Shown here: one piece after another, positions 31,889 to 41,507 of the stretch
Position numbering within the stretch: the stretch's first letter is position 1
Layout: each line of letters opens with the position of its first letter
NCBI RefSeq assembly: GCF_024756275.1
Contig: NZ_JANUGQ010000001.1
Location: forward strand, 186,001-250,000
Direction: 5' to 3'
From: Streptomyces pyxinae
Lineage (GTDB): Bacteria > Actinomycetota > Actinomycetes > Streptomycetales > Streptomycetaceae
Length of the DNA: 64,000 nt
Program-made: the position numbers and the translations under genes
Notes under the pieces: model-generated
Told to the model about the DNA's origin: nothing
The model's input: only the letters and a program-made list of their open reading frames with translations
Database searches by the model: none

Positions 31889-32333
31889 CGCCAGACCACC
31901 TACGAAAATCCGTAGGTGCCCAGGGCGGATGTCTATGCGAGAGAGCGGGAGTCAGTCTCACTGACTCCCGCTCTTTCTCGTTGCCTCTCAGTATTCGCGA
32001 CACACCTCCGACACATTCTCTAGAGCTTCGATGCTCGATCGTGGCCGCGCTGGGAATCGGGCCGGACCATCTGGACCGGTCGTGCGTGCTGGAGGCAATC
32101 AGCTTGGATCCAGGTGCCGTCCTCGCGGCCGTCACCATCGCCCAGATCCGCGGCGTGGTCGAGCGGTTGATCGCCGCTGGCCAGGAACAACGGAGATCCG
32201 GAGGGATCTCGACTTGCGCAGGCCAATCCCTTTGTGAACATCTGGTCCCGCGTTATGCACGGTCAGTCCGGTTGGTTAGCCGGCCGGCAACGCATTCACG
32301 GGTGTCGGCGCCCGTCAGCCGCTCGGTAGGCTC
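31889..32333. other. Left arm of the genomic island, no clear gene
   Basis: After the tRNA come a small hairpin (31899-31918) and a terminator (31942-31974). The plus-strand stretch 32035-32220 has an open frame with protein-like composition (DPGAVLAAVTIAQIRGVVER), but no start with a ribosome site and no family I recognise; it may be a gene remnant. Confidence 0.5.
31942..31974 (+). terminator. Terminator downstream of tRNA-Arg (island-borne)
   Basis: AGAGCGGGAGTCAG and CTGACTCCCGCTCT pair around TCTCA, followed by TTCTCGTT. It now terminates the tRNA transcript in place of the hairpin found after attR. Confidence 0.85.
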
Positions 32334-33128
32334 TCAGCCCTCGGCCGTGAGCGCGGCAGCGGTTGAGTGCACGAATGCGTCCGGATTGTCCAGCATGATG
32401 TTGTGCCCGCAATCGGGGATCGCGGCCACGCGCACACCGGCTTCCGCGAGTTCACCGGCACCGCTGAGCGGGCCGTCGGCCCGGGGGAACAGGAAGGCGC
32501 GCGGGATCCGCAGCCCCAACAGCAGCTCACGCATCGTGGGAGTGGTCCCACGGGCGAGGTGCACCGCGCTGCGGTGCAGGGCCTCACGGCCGGCTAGGCG
32601 CATCGTGGACCACCAGTGGGGGCCCGCCAGGTCGCTGATGTGCTGCCAGCCGCCCGCCAGGAACTCAAGCTCGGAGAGGGCGGCGATGCCGCTGCTCCCG
32701 GGGGCGCCGGGCACCGGCGTGACGGGGTCAAGGTTGGCGTCCACCAGGACCAGCCGGGACACCAAGTGGGGGTGACGGGTCGCCAGGACGATGGCGACGG
32801 AACCGCCCATGCTGTGCGCGATCACCTCCGCGCCGTAGACGCCCGCGCACGTCAGGGCGGCAGCCAGCGCGTCGGCGTGGGACTCGAGACGGTAGTCGAA
32901 GTCCGCGGGCCGGTCGCTGATGCCGTGACCCAGGAGATCGACGAGCAGCGACCGGTGACCCGCGAGAAGCGGATGAACAGCCGCTTCCGCGAAGTAGGCG
33001 GGTGAAGTGGCGCCCAGGCCGTGCACATAGACGCGGGCCGGCTCCTGCCCCGGCAGTTCCACCCAACGGATCTGGTCCCCTCCGGGCGTCACGGTGGCGT
33101 TACGCACTCTTCGCTCCCCTGCGGTCAT
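32334..33128 (-). CDS. Alpha/beta-hydrolase
   Basis: The 264-residue protein has the hydrolase fold: VYVHGLGATSPAY (oxyanion HG), IAHSMGGSVA (nucleophile Ser in the elbow), a mid-chain LVDANLDP, and IPDCGHNIMLDNP (catalytic His). No signal peptide. The substrate is unknown. It is the last gene of the left island operon, 77 bp after the EamA gene; it could act as an esterase/thioesterase-like or resistance enzyme on the product (inference). Confidence 0.85.
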   Translation of the reverse strand: MTAGERRVRNATVTPGGDQIRWVELPGQEPARVYVHGLGATSPAYFAEAAVHPLLAGHRSLLVDLLGHGISDRPADFDYRLESHADALAAALTCAGVYGAEVIAHSMGGSVAIVLATRHPHLVSRLVLVDANLDPVTPVPGAPGSSGIAALSELEFLAGGWQHISDLAGPHWWSTMRLAGREALHRSAVHLARGTTPTMRELLLGLRIPRAFLFPRADGPLSGAGELAEAGVRVAAIPDCGHNIMLDNPDAFVHSTAAALTAEG

Positions 33129-33205
33129 CGCTGATCGGCAAGAGCGTAGCCACCGCCACCGGGGTAAGGGCGTGCCGGGGCTCTTCTCATCGCGAAGCCC
33201 GGAAG

Positions 33206-34171
33206 TCAGGCGGCCTTGGCGGACTCCGGGGCCGGATCGCTCGGCCGGGTGTCACGAGGAGCCTTGTTCCGGCCACGAGTGATCGCGGCCACAGCAGCGA
33301 GAATGAGCGCCGTTCCCGCGAGGTGGTGCCACGTCAGTTGCTCGTCCGCGAGAGTCGCGCCGAGCAGCAGCGCGATGACCGGGGTCACGAACGCGTACGC
33401 GGAGGTACGGGTGGGTCCCCATTCCCGTAGCAGGTACGTGTAGGCGGTGAAGCCCAGCACCGAGCCCACCAGCACCAAGTATCCCCAGCTGAGCCATGCC
33501 GGGCCCTCCTCCGGCAGCGGCTGCCGGAAGATCCGCTCCCCTTCGACGGCGACGGAGACGGGCAGCAGGATCAGGCCGCCCACGAGGTTCTCGAAGGCGG
33601 ACATCAGGGCCGCGGGGTACCGGGACAGGACGTCGCCGCCGTAGACCCCCGCCCAGTCGTAAACGAGCGTGCCAACCACAATGGCCAGAGCGGCCACGAT
33701 CTTCCGCGACGACCAGTCGCTGCCGCTCTGCCCGTACAGCAGGAGCACCACTCCGCACAGACCGATGCCTAGGGAGGTCCACTGGGTCCGTCCGATCACC
33801 TCACGGGTCATCGTGGCAGCGAAGAAGAACAGGCCGATCGGCACAAACCCCTGAACCAAGACGCCGGCCGTTCCCGAGTCGATGTACTGCTCGCCCCAGA
33901 AGATGAGGCCGAAGCAGACGCTGATCGCCCCTGCCGACATCACCGTCAGCGGTCGCAGGTCGCGGCGCGCGATCCGCTGCCAGCCGCCGAGCCACCGCGC
34001 GAGCAGGAGCAGGAGCAGACCCGCCACGATGAAGCGGGTCGCGGCGAACCACAGCGGAGGCATCGCGGTGACCCCGAATCGGATCGCCACCCAGGTGCTG
34101 CCCCACGCGACACAGAGAGTCGTGAAGACGGCCCAGGTGAACGCGGACGGCCGGCCGCGCGCCTCAGGCAT
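33206..34171 (-). CDS. EamA/DMT-family transporter
   Basis: The 321-residue protein has about ten membrane helices in two EamA repeats (first from [21 protein letters not shown], second from [20 protein letters not shown]). The family exports amino acids, nucleobases and other small metabolites. The ATG at 34171 overlaps the methyltransferase stop by 8 bp; an open frame extends further upstream but lies within that gene. A role in product export or self-protection is likely from context. Confidence 0.88.
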   Translation of the reverse strand: MPEARGRPSAFTWAVFTTLCVAWGSTWVAIRFGVTAMPPLWFAATRFIVAGLLLLLLARWLGGWQRIARRDLRPLTVMSAGAISVCFGLIFWGEQYIDSGTAGVLVQGFVPIGLFFFAATMTREVIGRTQWTSLGIGLCGVVLLLYGQSGSDWSSRKIVAALAIVVGTLVYDWAGVYGGDVLSRYPAALMSAFENLVGGLILLPVSVAVEGERIFRQPLPEEGPAWLSWGYLVLVGSVLGFTAYTYLLREWGPTRTSAYAFVTPVIALLLGATLADEQLTWHHLAGTALILAAVAAITRGRNKAPRDTRPSDPAPESAKAA

Positions 34172-35330
34172 GGGGGCCGCTCTTGCGCAACGCCAGCACC
34201 GTGGTGCTCCCGAAGGCGGCTGTGCGGCTGCTGAGGTCGGCAACGAGCGCGAACCCGTGCGCGCAGATCTCCTCGATGAGCTCGCTCGTCGGGCTCTCCT
34301 TGTACGGGACGAGGGGCAGCATGATGTCCGTGGTGCCGCCGTCCTCCAGCCGGATGCGGCGCGGGATGACGCGTCCGGGTATGACGGGGCCCACTGACTC
34401 GTAGTCGGGCACGGAGAAGAACCCGTCGAGCCACCGCTCACGGCAGTGCGCCACCAGGAACAGCCCGTCCGGTACGAGCAGCTCGTGCACCCGCCTCAGG
34501 TGGGCCGAGCGCAGGTCACTGTCCGGGAGCATGTGCAGGCATCCCATGTTGACGGCGAGGGCGAACCGGGCTCTGGGGAGGTCCGCCAGGACGCAGATGT
34601 CCCGTTCGAGGAAGGCGGCCGCGACCCCCGAGGCGGCGGCGCGCTCCCGAGCCTTGGTCAGTGCAGGACGGGCCACGTCGACGCCCACCACGTCGAACCC
34701 CCGGCCAGCCAGGTAGGTGGAGTCCCGCCCCTCGCCGCAGCCGAGGTCAATGACGGGGCACGGCTCGATGTCCAGCACGTCCAGCGCGTGTACGAGCGCG
34801 TCGTTGGGCTCGGGGGGTTCCCACAGGGGTGCTCCGGCGGCGTAGACGGTCGCGTAGCGGTCGGAGTAGCCGTAGTAGTAGTCACGCAGTGGAGGGATCG
34901 ACTCGATCTCCGGAAGACGCTCGGGACACTCGATCAGCGCGTCCGGTGCGGCGGAGATCTCGACGACGACACAGGTCTCCGTTCCGGAGCTGGGCCTCAG
35001 GCCCGCCGATGCGCCCTGCTCCAGGCGGCGTGCCTGTCCTTCCCCGACCAACTCGGCAGGCGTCCCGCCGGCGAGGGGGATGAATTCCGCCCGGCCGGAG
35101 ATCACTATGAGGAAGGCGTCGCCCTTCGCGGTGAGGCAGACCGGCCGGGTGACGCACCGCTTGGCGAGGGTCCGGCCGTCGGCAAGGCAGCGGCGGTCCT
35201 CGAGGCGGTGGAAGGAGTCGATGTCCACCGAGCCCTGGGTCAGCAGCATGGCGAGGGCCGGATCGTTGGTGCCGGGATCGAGGACAATCTCCAGCGAGAC
35301 GGAGTGGTGCGGCTGGGTTCTCGCGGTCAT
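34164..35330 (-). CDS. Two-domain protein: N-terminal cupin-like domain and SAM-dependent methyltransferase
   Basis: The 388-residue protein has a beta-rich N-terminal region (about 1-160; [19 protein letters not shown] and [14 protein letters not shown] suggest a cupin-like or cyclic-nucleotide-like barrel). A class I methyltransferase follows: [17 protein letters not shown] is motif [12 protein letters not shown] motif II, and [15 protein letters not shown] motif IV. It starts in an ATGA overlap with the preceding cupin gene, so the two are made together. The acceptor is unknown; the fused N-terminal domain is unusual and may bind the substrate or a metal. Confidence 0.8.
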   Translation of the reverse strand: MTARTQPHHSVSLEIVLDPGTNDPALAMLLTQGSVDIDSFHRLEDRRCLADGRTLAKRCVTRPVCLTAKGDAFLIVISGRAEFIPLAGGTPAELVGEGQARRLEQGASAGLRPSSGTETCVVVEISAAPDALIECPERLPEIESIPPLRDYYYGYSDRYATVYAAGAPLWEPPEPNDALVHALDVLDIEPCPVIDLGCGEGRDSTYLAGRGFDVVGVDVARPALTKARERAAASGVAAAFLERDICVLADLPRARFALAVNMGCLHMLPDSDLRSAHLRRVHELLVPDGLFLVAHCRERWLDGFFSVPDYESVGPVIPGRVIPRRIRLEDGGTTDIMLPLVPYKESPTSELIEEICAHGFALVADLSSRTAAFGSTTVLALRKSGPHA

Positions 35331-35911
35331 CACATGGCCCCTTCGCCGGCGGTTGCACGGCTGAGCTTGATCCTGCGGACGAGCTGGCGCTGCTCGTCCG
35401 GCCACCAGGCGCCGCAGTCGTCACTGACCACACAGGCCGCGCACCGCTCCAGGTCGTAGACCCGCATGCCGGTGATCGGCGGCGCGTACAGGTGGAGGGT
35501 CACCGTCAGCCCGTCCGACGGGTTCTCCATGCTGTGGACCACGGAGCGGGGTGCGAAGTACCGTGAGCCGCACGGCTCCTCGCGCGTGAGGAACGGAACC
35601 GGTATGTCGTCCTGGTCCAGGGTGTACAAGGTGTGTCGGACCGTGCCCGACATGACGTTGATCCACCCGAACGACTGCCCGTGGTCGTGCGGAGCGCACG
35701 GGCGGCGCGCCGCCCAGTTCATGGCGAGGATCTCGATGTCCTGGGAGGCGTAGAGCTTCTTGCGTCCGTACGGGTACACGCCGGGATCACCGGCGTACGG
35801 AAGAATCTCGTCGAGCGAGGCGCCCACGTTCTCCCAGGCCTCCCGAAGTTGCTGCGGTGTCGGGCGAAGCAGGGTGTCGAACGCGCTGGAGATACGTTCC
35901 ATCAGGTGCAT
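35330..35911 (-). CDS. Cysteine dioxygenase-like cupin
   Basis: The 193-residue protein matches type I thiol dioxygenases. HDH (His75, His77) and His126 in SVVHSMENP form the 3-His iron site. YGRKKLY (Arg50) aligns with the substrate-carboxylate Arg of CDO. The position of the mammalian Cys-Tyr crosslink Cys is not Cys, as in many bacterial enzymes. CDO oxidises cysteine to cysteine sulfinate; here it could oxidise another thiol or act in assembling the island product. It is the only thiol-oxygenase candidate here, next to a methyltransferase (ATGA overlap). Confidence 0.82.
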   Translation of the reverse strand: MHLMERISSAFDTLLRPTPQQLREAWENVGASLDEILPYAGDPGVYPYGRKKLYASQDIEILAMNWAARRPCAPHDHGQSFGWINVMSGTVRHTLYTLDQDDIPVPFLTREEPCGSRYFAPRSVVHSMENPSDGLTVTLHLYAPPITGMRVYDLERCAACVVSDDCGAWWPDEQRQLVRRIKLSRATAGEGAM

Positions 35912-35938
35912 GACGCAGCAACCTTCCGTGGTGGGTGA

Positions 35939-36379
35939 CTAATCCGCGATGCCGCCGAAGGCGATGACACGGTCGACGGTGGCCCGGACCAAATACTCGC
36001 CCGGTACGGAGTTGCGGATCCCGTACCGTTCAGCGAGTTCCTCACCCATGTAGCGTCCGCCGATGCGGGTCGCCCAGTGCCTCAGCTCATGGGGGTCGTC
36101 CGTGAAGTGGGCGGTGCACTCCAGCATGACGTAGCCGTAAGGCGGTTCTTGGTCGTCAACACACAGCGCAACGGCAGGCGACCGGCGCAGCGCCTTCGCC
36201 TTCAGGGAGGCGTGCCAGGTGGTGAAGACGACCTGCGGCCGGCCGCCGGTGGTGTCGTCGAGGAGGAACCACACCGGGGTGACGTGCGGCCGTCCGTCCG
36301 CGCGCCGCGTCGCAAGCTTCGCCGTGCGGGTACCCCTCAGGACGAACGCGCGCCACTCGGCTTCTGACATGAGGTGCAT
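35939..36379 (-). CDS. Split-barrel FMN/F420-dependent oxidoreductase (PPOX class)
   Basis: The 146-residue protein has the small PNPOx-like split barrel: TAKLATRRADGRPHVTPVWFLLD is the typical N-terminal strand pair with the cofactor phosphate loop, and KAKALRRSPAVALCVDDQ is the next block. In Streptomyces this subgroup usually binds F420. It may reduce an unsaturated intermediate. It lies between an ATP-grasp gene (54 bp) and the cupin gene (27 bp). Confidence 0.85.
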   Translation of the reverse strand: MHLMSEAEWRAFVLRGTRTAKLATRRADGRPHVTPVWFLLDDTTGGRPQVVFTTWHASLKAKALRRSPAVALCVDDQEPPYGYVMLECTAHFTDDPHELRHWATRIGGRYMGEELAERYGIRNSVPGEYLVRATVDRVIAFGGIAD

Positions 36380-36433
36380 GCAGACCTTGCTCCATACGGG
36401 GCTTTCACAGGGCGGCCGGGGGGCTGGGAAGGG

Positions 36434-37690
36434 TCACTGCTCCTCGGCGAGTTCATACATGCCGTCGCCGTCCAGGTAGTGGATGGTGCCGATGTCCCGC
36501 ATCACGACCTCCTCCGTCTCGTGGAACAAGCGCACGAAGCCGACATAGGTGAAGTCGTCGACCGTGGGAACGACGGTGCCGCCGACCGGCACGAATTGCG
36601 ACAGGTCGTGGAAGCTCTCCAGCTTCTCGATCTGGTCGAGGTACCGCATGGAATTCAGCGTGCCGGTCTTGGGCGAGACCAGCCCCACCGAGGCGAAGTA
36701 CCGCTCGATCCGGTAGTCGTCCTCGCACCGCGCGTGGAACCGCTCTGGCCGTACGAAGGCGTCCACGGTCCAGTCGAACGGGGACTGGCCGGTCGCCTTC
36801 TGCACGTAGTGCGGGAGGTCGCCGCCGCTGATCCGGGCGCCCATCTCGATGAGCACCGGTCCCTCGGGGGTCAGCTTCAGCTCGATGTGGGAAGGGCCGT
36901 GCTGCACGCCGAGGGCGTCCAGGACCTCGAAGGCATAGGGAACAAGCTGGTCCTGGGCCTCACCACGGCGCGGCAGCAGGTACACGGAGTTACTGATGTC
37001 ATGAACGCCATTCACGGAAATGCGCGTGGTGGCGATGATGTCGGTGACGTGGTGCCGGCCGTCCCGGCTGACGGTGTTGACCATGTACTCGCTGCCGTAG
37101 AGGTACTCCTGGGCCACGACCGCGTCATTGGTCTCGGAGAACAGGTCTTCGGACGCGGTGAGTTCATGGAAGGCGGCCGCGCTCTGCTCTGGGGTGTCAC
37201 AGAACCTGACGCCGTTGTTGCCGGCGCTCCGCAGCGGCTTCACGACGATGCGGCCGCCGAAGTCACGGTGCCAATCCTCCAGTTCCCCGGCGCTCCTGGT
37301 GAGCAGCTGCCGGGCGCCTCGCAGGCCGGCGGCCTTGATGGTCTCGATCATGGAAAACTTGTTGCGGCGCGCGGCGCTCAGCTTGCTGCCGTTGGTGGGC
37401 AGGTTCATCGCCTCGCTGAGCCGGTCGGCGAACTCGACACCGAACTCGTGCCCGGCGAAGACGGCGGCTGGCTCGTACGCGCTGACGGCGCGTACCGTCT
37501 CGTCCAGGTCTCCGGTGTGAACGATGTTGTCGGCGTAGAGCGTGAGATCCAGCGAGTCCGCGAAGGCCGCCGGGGAATCCGGCGTGCTCTGGACGCGTAC
37601 GCATTCGTAGCCGGCTTTCCGGAACTCTTCCGGGAAGAAGCGTGCTGTGCCGAATGCGTCGACCAGGACGACATAACGCTTGTTGGTCAC
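36434..37690 (-). CDS. ATP-grasp amide-forming ligase
   Basis: The 418-residue protein has a Rossmann-like N-domain (VVLVDAFGTARFFPEEF), then an ATP-grasp fold. RIVVKPLRSAGNNGV has the ATP Lys (Lys151), VAQEYLYGSEYMVNTV is the hinge/grasp strand, and GPVLIEMGARISGGDLP supplies Mg ligands. It resembles the carboxylate-amine ligases used in dipeptide and peptidyl-metabolite assembly, which go through acyl phosphates. GTG 37690 has AGGGGGATC upstream; the frame extends further, without support. Substrate unknown. Confidence 0.9.
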   Translation of the reverse strand: MTNKRYVVLVDAFGTARFFPEEFRKAGYECVRVQSTPDSPAAFADSLDLTLYADNIVHTGDLDETVRAVSAYEPAAVFAGHEFGVEFADRLSEAMNLPTNGSKLSAARRNKFSMIETIKAAGLRGARQLLTRSAGELEDWHRDFGGRIVVKPLRSAGNNGVRFCDTPEQSAAAFHELTASEDLFSETNDAVVAQEYLYGSEYMVNTVSRDGRHHVTDIIATTRISVNGVHDISNSVYLLPRRGEAQDQLVPYAFEVLDALGVQHGPSHIELKLTPEGPVLIEMGARISGGDLPHYVQKATGQSPFDWTVDAFVRPERFHARCEDDYRIERYFASVGLVSPKTGTLNSMRYLDQIEKLESFHDLSQFVPVGGTVVPTVDDFTYVGFVRLFHETEEVVMRDIGTIHYLDGDGMYELAEEQ

Positions 37691-37742
37691 CGGGATCCCC
37701 CTACTGGTTTCGTTATGTGAGAAGTCGGTAGTGATGTGCACG

Positions 37743-38966
37743 TCACGCGGAGGCGTTGGCCATGACCTGCGGCGGCTGATCCTCGGCGGCGCGCCGCCGG
37801 GCCAGTCGACTCTGTCCGAGGAGCGCGAGGACGGAAAGCGTGGCGCTTGTGAGTCCGACGACGGCGAAGGCCCAGACAGGGCCCTTCTCGTCCTGCACCG
37901 CGCCGGAAAGCGGGGCACCGATGCTGTTGCCGAGGGTGAGAGCCGTGCTGTAGCAGCCCATCACCACCCCGCGGGCCCCTGCCGGTGCCAGTTCGCTGGC
38001 GGCGCTCCCCGTCGCTGCGAAGGCAGGTGAGCACAGGGCCGCGGGCAGCACCATGGCGAGCGCGAGCAGACGCCAGTCATGGGTCGCGAATCCGCCGATG
38101 ATGGTTGTCAGGCCGACGAGCCCGGTGATGACGGCGAAGCCGGGCGAGCGCTTCAGCGTGCCGTAGATCAGTGCACCGAACAGCGAGCAGAGGCCGCAGA
38201 CTGTCAGCACCAGCCCTGCCCACTCGACCTGCCCCGAGTGTCGGAGCCCACCGACGATCGCCGACTCGTAACCCGCCGTGGCCAGCGTGGTGGCCGTGGT
38301 GGCCGCCAGCACCGGGAGGAGCGCGGGCGTGAACCAGTCCCGGAACTTCAGACGCCGCCCAGGGCCCCCGGTCGCGGTGCCCTTCGCGTCGCGCACCTGC
38401 GGGTTGAGCACCGCCAGGCCCACCCCGGTGAGGGCGATGACCAGGCCGAGGCCACGCATGGACGCGTCGCTGGAGACAGTAGTGGCGACGACCACACCGA
38501 GCGCCGGACCGGCCATGTACGAGATGTTGGACGTCATGGCGTCCAGGGCGAAGGCGGTGTGCCGCTGCTCCTCGGGGATGGCGACGGCGAGACGCAGGCG
38601 CAGGAGCGAGAACCCCGGAAGGTTCAGCAGCCCGCATCCGGCGGCGCCGACGACGAGCATCCCGTACGGCATGACGGGGCCGAAGCCCCAGAAGAGCACC
38701 TGGGCGGCGGCGCAGACCAGAAGGACGGGGCGCGCCCCGTACTTGTCCATCATTCGGCCCTGGACGGGGCCGCCGACGCCGACGCCGACGGCGTACGCCG
38801 CGATCACCATGCCCGCGGCGCCGAAGCCGAGACCGAGGCCGAGGACGACGCCGAGGTTGAGCACAACGGGGATCGCAACGATGGCGATCTTCGAGAGGGT
38901 CCCCAGCATCATGAGCGGGGTGATGCCCGGGCGGGTGAGTACCTTGCGGTATCCGTCCATCCACAT
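37743..38966 (-). CDS. MFS transporter
   Basis: The 407-residue protein has about 12 membrane helices; GRMMDKYGARPVLL is the cytoplasmic loop 2-3 signature. It starts one base after the stop of the upstream ATP-grasp gene, so both are co-translated. Probably the efflux pump for the cluster's product. The C-terminal 25 residues are cytoplasmic and basic. Confidence 0.88.
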   Translation of the reverse strand: MWMDGYRKVLTRPGITPLMMLGTLSKIAIVAIPVVLNLGVVLGLGLGFGAAGMVIAAYAVGVGVGGPVQGRMMDKYGARPVLLVCAAAQVLFWGFGPVMPYGMLVVGAAGCGLLNLPGFSLLRLRLAVAIPEEQRHTAFALDAMTSNISYMAGPALGVVVATTVSSDASMRGLGLVIALTGVGLAVLNPQVRDAKGTATGGPGRRLKFRDWFTPALLPVLAATTATTLATAGYESAIVGGLRHSGQVEWAGLVLTVCGLCSLFGALIYGTLKRSPGFAVITGLVGLTTIIGGFATHDWRLLALAMVLPAALCSPAFAATGSAASELAPAGARGVVMGCYSTALTLGNSIGAPLSGAVQDEKGPVWAFAVVGLTSATLSVLALLGQSRLARRRAAEDQPPQVMANASA

Positions 38967-38967
38967 G

Positions 38968-40248
38968 TCAGTTCCCCGCGCCCTTCGCAGAGACGTCCGC
39001 GACGCCGACCACCCGGGAGATCTGTGCCAAGAGGGCGGGGTCGGTGAATTCGTGCCGCTGCTGGAGCGAGGCCAGTCGGGCGGGGAGTGTGTCCCGGTCG
39101 CCGAGTTCGCAGGTGATGATCATGTTGGGGTACTCGGTCTCGTCGATGGTGAGCGTCTGCGTCCGAACGACGTCGAGCTCCTGGGTGACGTCCCGTACGA
39201 ACGCGGGGGACAGCTCCCGGACCGGGAACTGCAGGCACACACGCTCCACGGCCGGCTCACGGTGTATCCCGGCCGGCCAGGTCCCGTTCAGGATGGAGAG
39301 CAGGCAGTCGTAGGTGTTGACCCCGGAGGCGGCGACGCACGGCACGGTCGTCCCGGTGACGCGTGGGTTGATCTCCAGGATCTGGTAGATGCCGTTCTCG
39401 TAGATCATGTCCAGGCCGATGGCGCCCTCGATGTCGAGCTGCCGGGACAGCCGCTTCAGCTTCTCGGCCAGCGGGGCGAAGGCCCTGTCCTCGGCCTCGC
39501 GCGGTGTCACATAGCGCAGGCGGCCGAAGTTGAACACCGGACCGGCCTCCGCCGGGCCCTGCCACACGACCGGCTGGACCAAGTAGTGTCCCTGGGCACC
39601 GACCACCTCCACCGAGCAGATCTCGCCGGTCGCACACTTTTCCAGGATGAAATTGCCGTGGTGTGGCTGCGCCAAGTGCGCCAGCAGTTCCGTCTCGTCG
39701 GAGAGGGCGACCATGCCGACGCCCATACAGTCCCACAGCGGTTTGCTGATGACGGGATAACCGATGTCGGCGACCTGGAGGAGAATCGAGTCGACGTAGG
39801 CCGGTATCGCCAGTCCGCGCCCGGCCAGGACGTCGTTGTCGACCAGCACTCCAGGCGGGGTGTCGAATCCGTGCCGGTCGAGCAGTGCCTTGGTGTCCCA
39901 CTTGTTCGCCGCGAGGCTCGTGGCGCCAAGGGTGTGGCCGACCATCGCGATGTCCACAGTCTTAAGTAGGCGCTTCACCACCGCGTCACGCAGGGCGTTC
40001 TCGTCGGCGATGGACAGAGAGACCACACCGTCCGCGCCCCACTCGATCACCTTCTTGGCGAGGTCGCCAGCGGATATGTCACCCGGCACCTTCTCGGATT
40101 CCCCGGGAAAGTCATCCGGCCCGCAGATCCCGTCCGTGTAGAAGAGCTTGGGCTCGATTCCCTCTCTCTCAAATCGCGACCCGAGAGTCTGTAGGAACGG
40201 CCTGGTCTGCTGAATCTCAATGGAACGCAAAAACGCAACCTTGCGCAT
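38968..40248 (-). CDS. ATP-grasp amide-forming ligase
   Basis: The 426-residue protein is the first gene of the left island operon. GYPVISKPLWDCMGVGM carries the ATP Lys (Lys169), FILEKCATGEICSVEVVG the hinge, and YQILEINPRVTGTTVP the Glu/Asn Mg ligands followed by the conserved Arg. The N-domain (VAFLRSIEIQQTRPFLQTLG) differs from that of the second ligase at 36434-37690, so the two probably use different acids. A divergent regulator gene starts 142 bp away. Confidence 0.9.
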   Translation of the reverse strand: MRKVAFLRSIEIQQTRPFLQTLGSRFEREGIEPKLFYTDGICGPDDFPGESEKVPGDISAGDLAKKVIEWGADGVVSLSIADENALRDAVVKRLLKTVDIAMVGHTLGATSLAANKWDTKALLDRHGFDTPPGVLVDNDVLAGRGLAIPAYVDSILLQVADIGYPVISKPLWDCMGVGMVALSDETELLAHLAQPHHGNFILEKCATGEICSVEVVGAQGHYLVQPVVWQGPAEAGPVFNFGRLRYVTPREAEDRAFAPLAEKLKRLSRQLDIEGAIGLDMIYENGIYQILEINPRVTGTTVPCVAASGVNTYDCLLSILNGTWPAGIHREPAVERVCLQFPVRELSPAFVRDVTQELDVVRTQTLTIDETEYPNMIITCELGDRDTLPARLASLQQRHEFTDPALLAQISRVVGVADVSAKGAGN

Positions 40249-40390
40249 TTCTCAACCCTTTCGGGGACCGCGGCCATTCAAAAGGGCCGTGCCGTGGAGC
40301 GCGATGGGCCGACTCTGGCAGCAGCCCGTACCCCGACGGAAGAGATACTTGGTGTCCTAAGGCGGTCCGGCCGGAAGAGGTAGGCGACAA
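40249..40390. promoter_or_regulatory. Divergent promoter region between left operon and regulator
   Basis: This 142-bp gap must contain promoters for the ATP-grasp operon (minus) and for the regulator (plus). GGAAGAGG precedes the regulator ATG. I see no clear operator palindrome, but this is the natural target for the adjacent regulators. Confidence 0.5.
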
Positions 40391-41425
40391 ATGGCACAAG
40401 AACGGGCAGAAGGCGGCGTTGTGGTGCCGCCCCTCGGGCCGCACTCTTTGTCCCTCTATGAGTGGGTTCTGCGGAAGGGTGCGGTGCTGGACGTCCACGA
40501 GGCCGAGACAGAACTGGACCTGCCGGCGGGCGCGGTCCGCGACGCGCTGAACAACCTCCGGCACTTCGGGCTGCTTCTGCCCGCGAGTGAGGGCGGGGAG
40601 CTCATTCCGGTCGATCCCACCGTCGCCGAAATGACCATTCGCGCGCCACTGGAGCGGGAGATCCGCGAGCGGCAGCAGGAACTCGCCTCGCTGCACAGAC
40701 AGTTGCGCCCTCTGGCGTTGCTCTTCGCGGAGAGCACTCGCAGCGGACGGCGCCCCGAGGGCATACGTGTCATCCATGAGGCCGCTGAGGTACGACAGGA
40801 GCTGTCCCTGATGACCCGCCTGTGCACTCAGGAAATGGTGAGCATGCAGCCGGGTGGCGGTCGCAATGCCGACACGCTCCACAGCATCGTGGCGGAGAGC
40901 CTCGCCATGCTGGAGCGCGGCGTGGCGCTGCGCACCCTGTACCAGCACACCGCACGTGCCAGCCTGACAACGCGGACGTACGTCCGGGCAGTGTCAGGCG
41001 CAGGTGGTGAAATCCGTACAGCCGCCGAGGTTTTCGACCGAATCGTCATCTTCGACCGCGAGACGGCGTTCGTACCGCAGTCCCGCTCGCCCGGCAGACC
41101 CCCGGGGGCATCGGTCGTCACCGACCCGACGGTCGTGGGCTTCCTGTACCGGATGTTCGAGGGCATGTGGCAATCGGGGCGGGTATTCGACGCCCAGGAG
41201 GAGGAGCAGCAGCGGCCCACCGACGAGCTGCAGGTCACCATTCTGCGACTGATGGCGGCTGGCCTCAAAGACGACGTGATCTCCCAGCGACTAGGCATGG
41301 CGCCCCGCACCCTGCGCCGGCACATGAAGAGCATCATGGACGAGCTGGACGCGGAGAGCAGGTTCCAAGTCGGATATCGCATATGGAAATTGGGCCTCCG
41401 CTTGGACAGCGGCAGCGAGGAGTGA
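40391..41425 (+). CDS. LuxR/TrmB-type transcriptional regulator, copy 1
   Basis: The 344-residue protein has an N-terminal winged-helix-like region (LYEWVLRKGAVLDVHEAETEL, AVRDALNNLRHFGLL), a middle sensor with SMQPGGGRN, ALRTLYQHTARA and FDRIVIFDRETAFVP, and a C-terminal LuxR-like HTH (ILRLMAAGLKDDVISQRLGM, RTLRRHMKSIMDEL). The middle block is shared with the next gene. Probable pathway-specific activator of the flanking operons. Plus strand, between the two minus-strand operons. Confidence 0.88.
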   Translation: MAQERAEGGVVVPPLGPHSLSLYEWVLRKGAVLDVHEAETELDLPAGAVRDALNNLRHFGLLLPASEGGELIPVDPTVAEMTIRAPLEREIRERQQELASLHRQLRPLALLFAESTRSGRRPEGIRVIHEAAEVRQELSLMTRLCTQEMVSMQPGGGRNADTLHSIVAESLAMLERGVALRTLYQHTARASLTTRTYVRAVSGAGGEIRTAAEVFDRIVIFDRETAFVPQSRSPGRPPGASVVTDPTVVGFLYRMFEGMWQSGRVFDAQEEEQQRPTDELQVTILRLMAAGLKDDVISQRLGMAPRTLRRHMKSIMDELDAESRFQVGYRIWKLGLRLDSGSEE

Positions 41426-41507
41426 GATTCGAAAATATGCTCGATAACTGGCCATGTGAATGAGCTACACTCCCCACTTTGCGATCGTCAGCTCAGAGGA
41501 GTCGACT

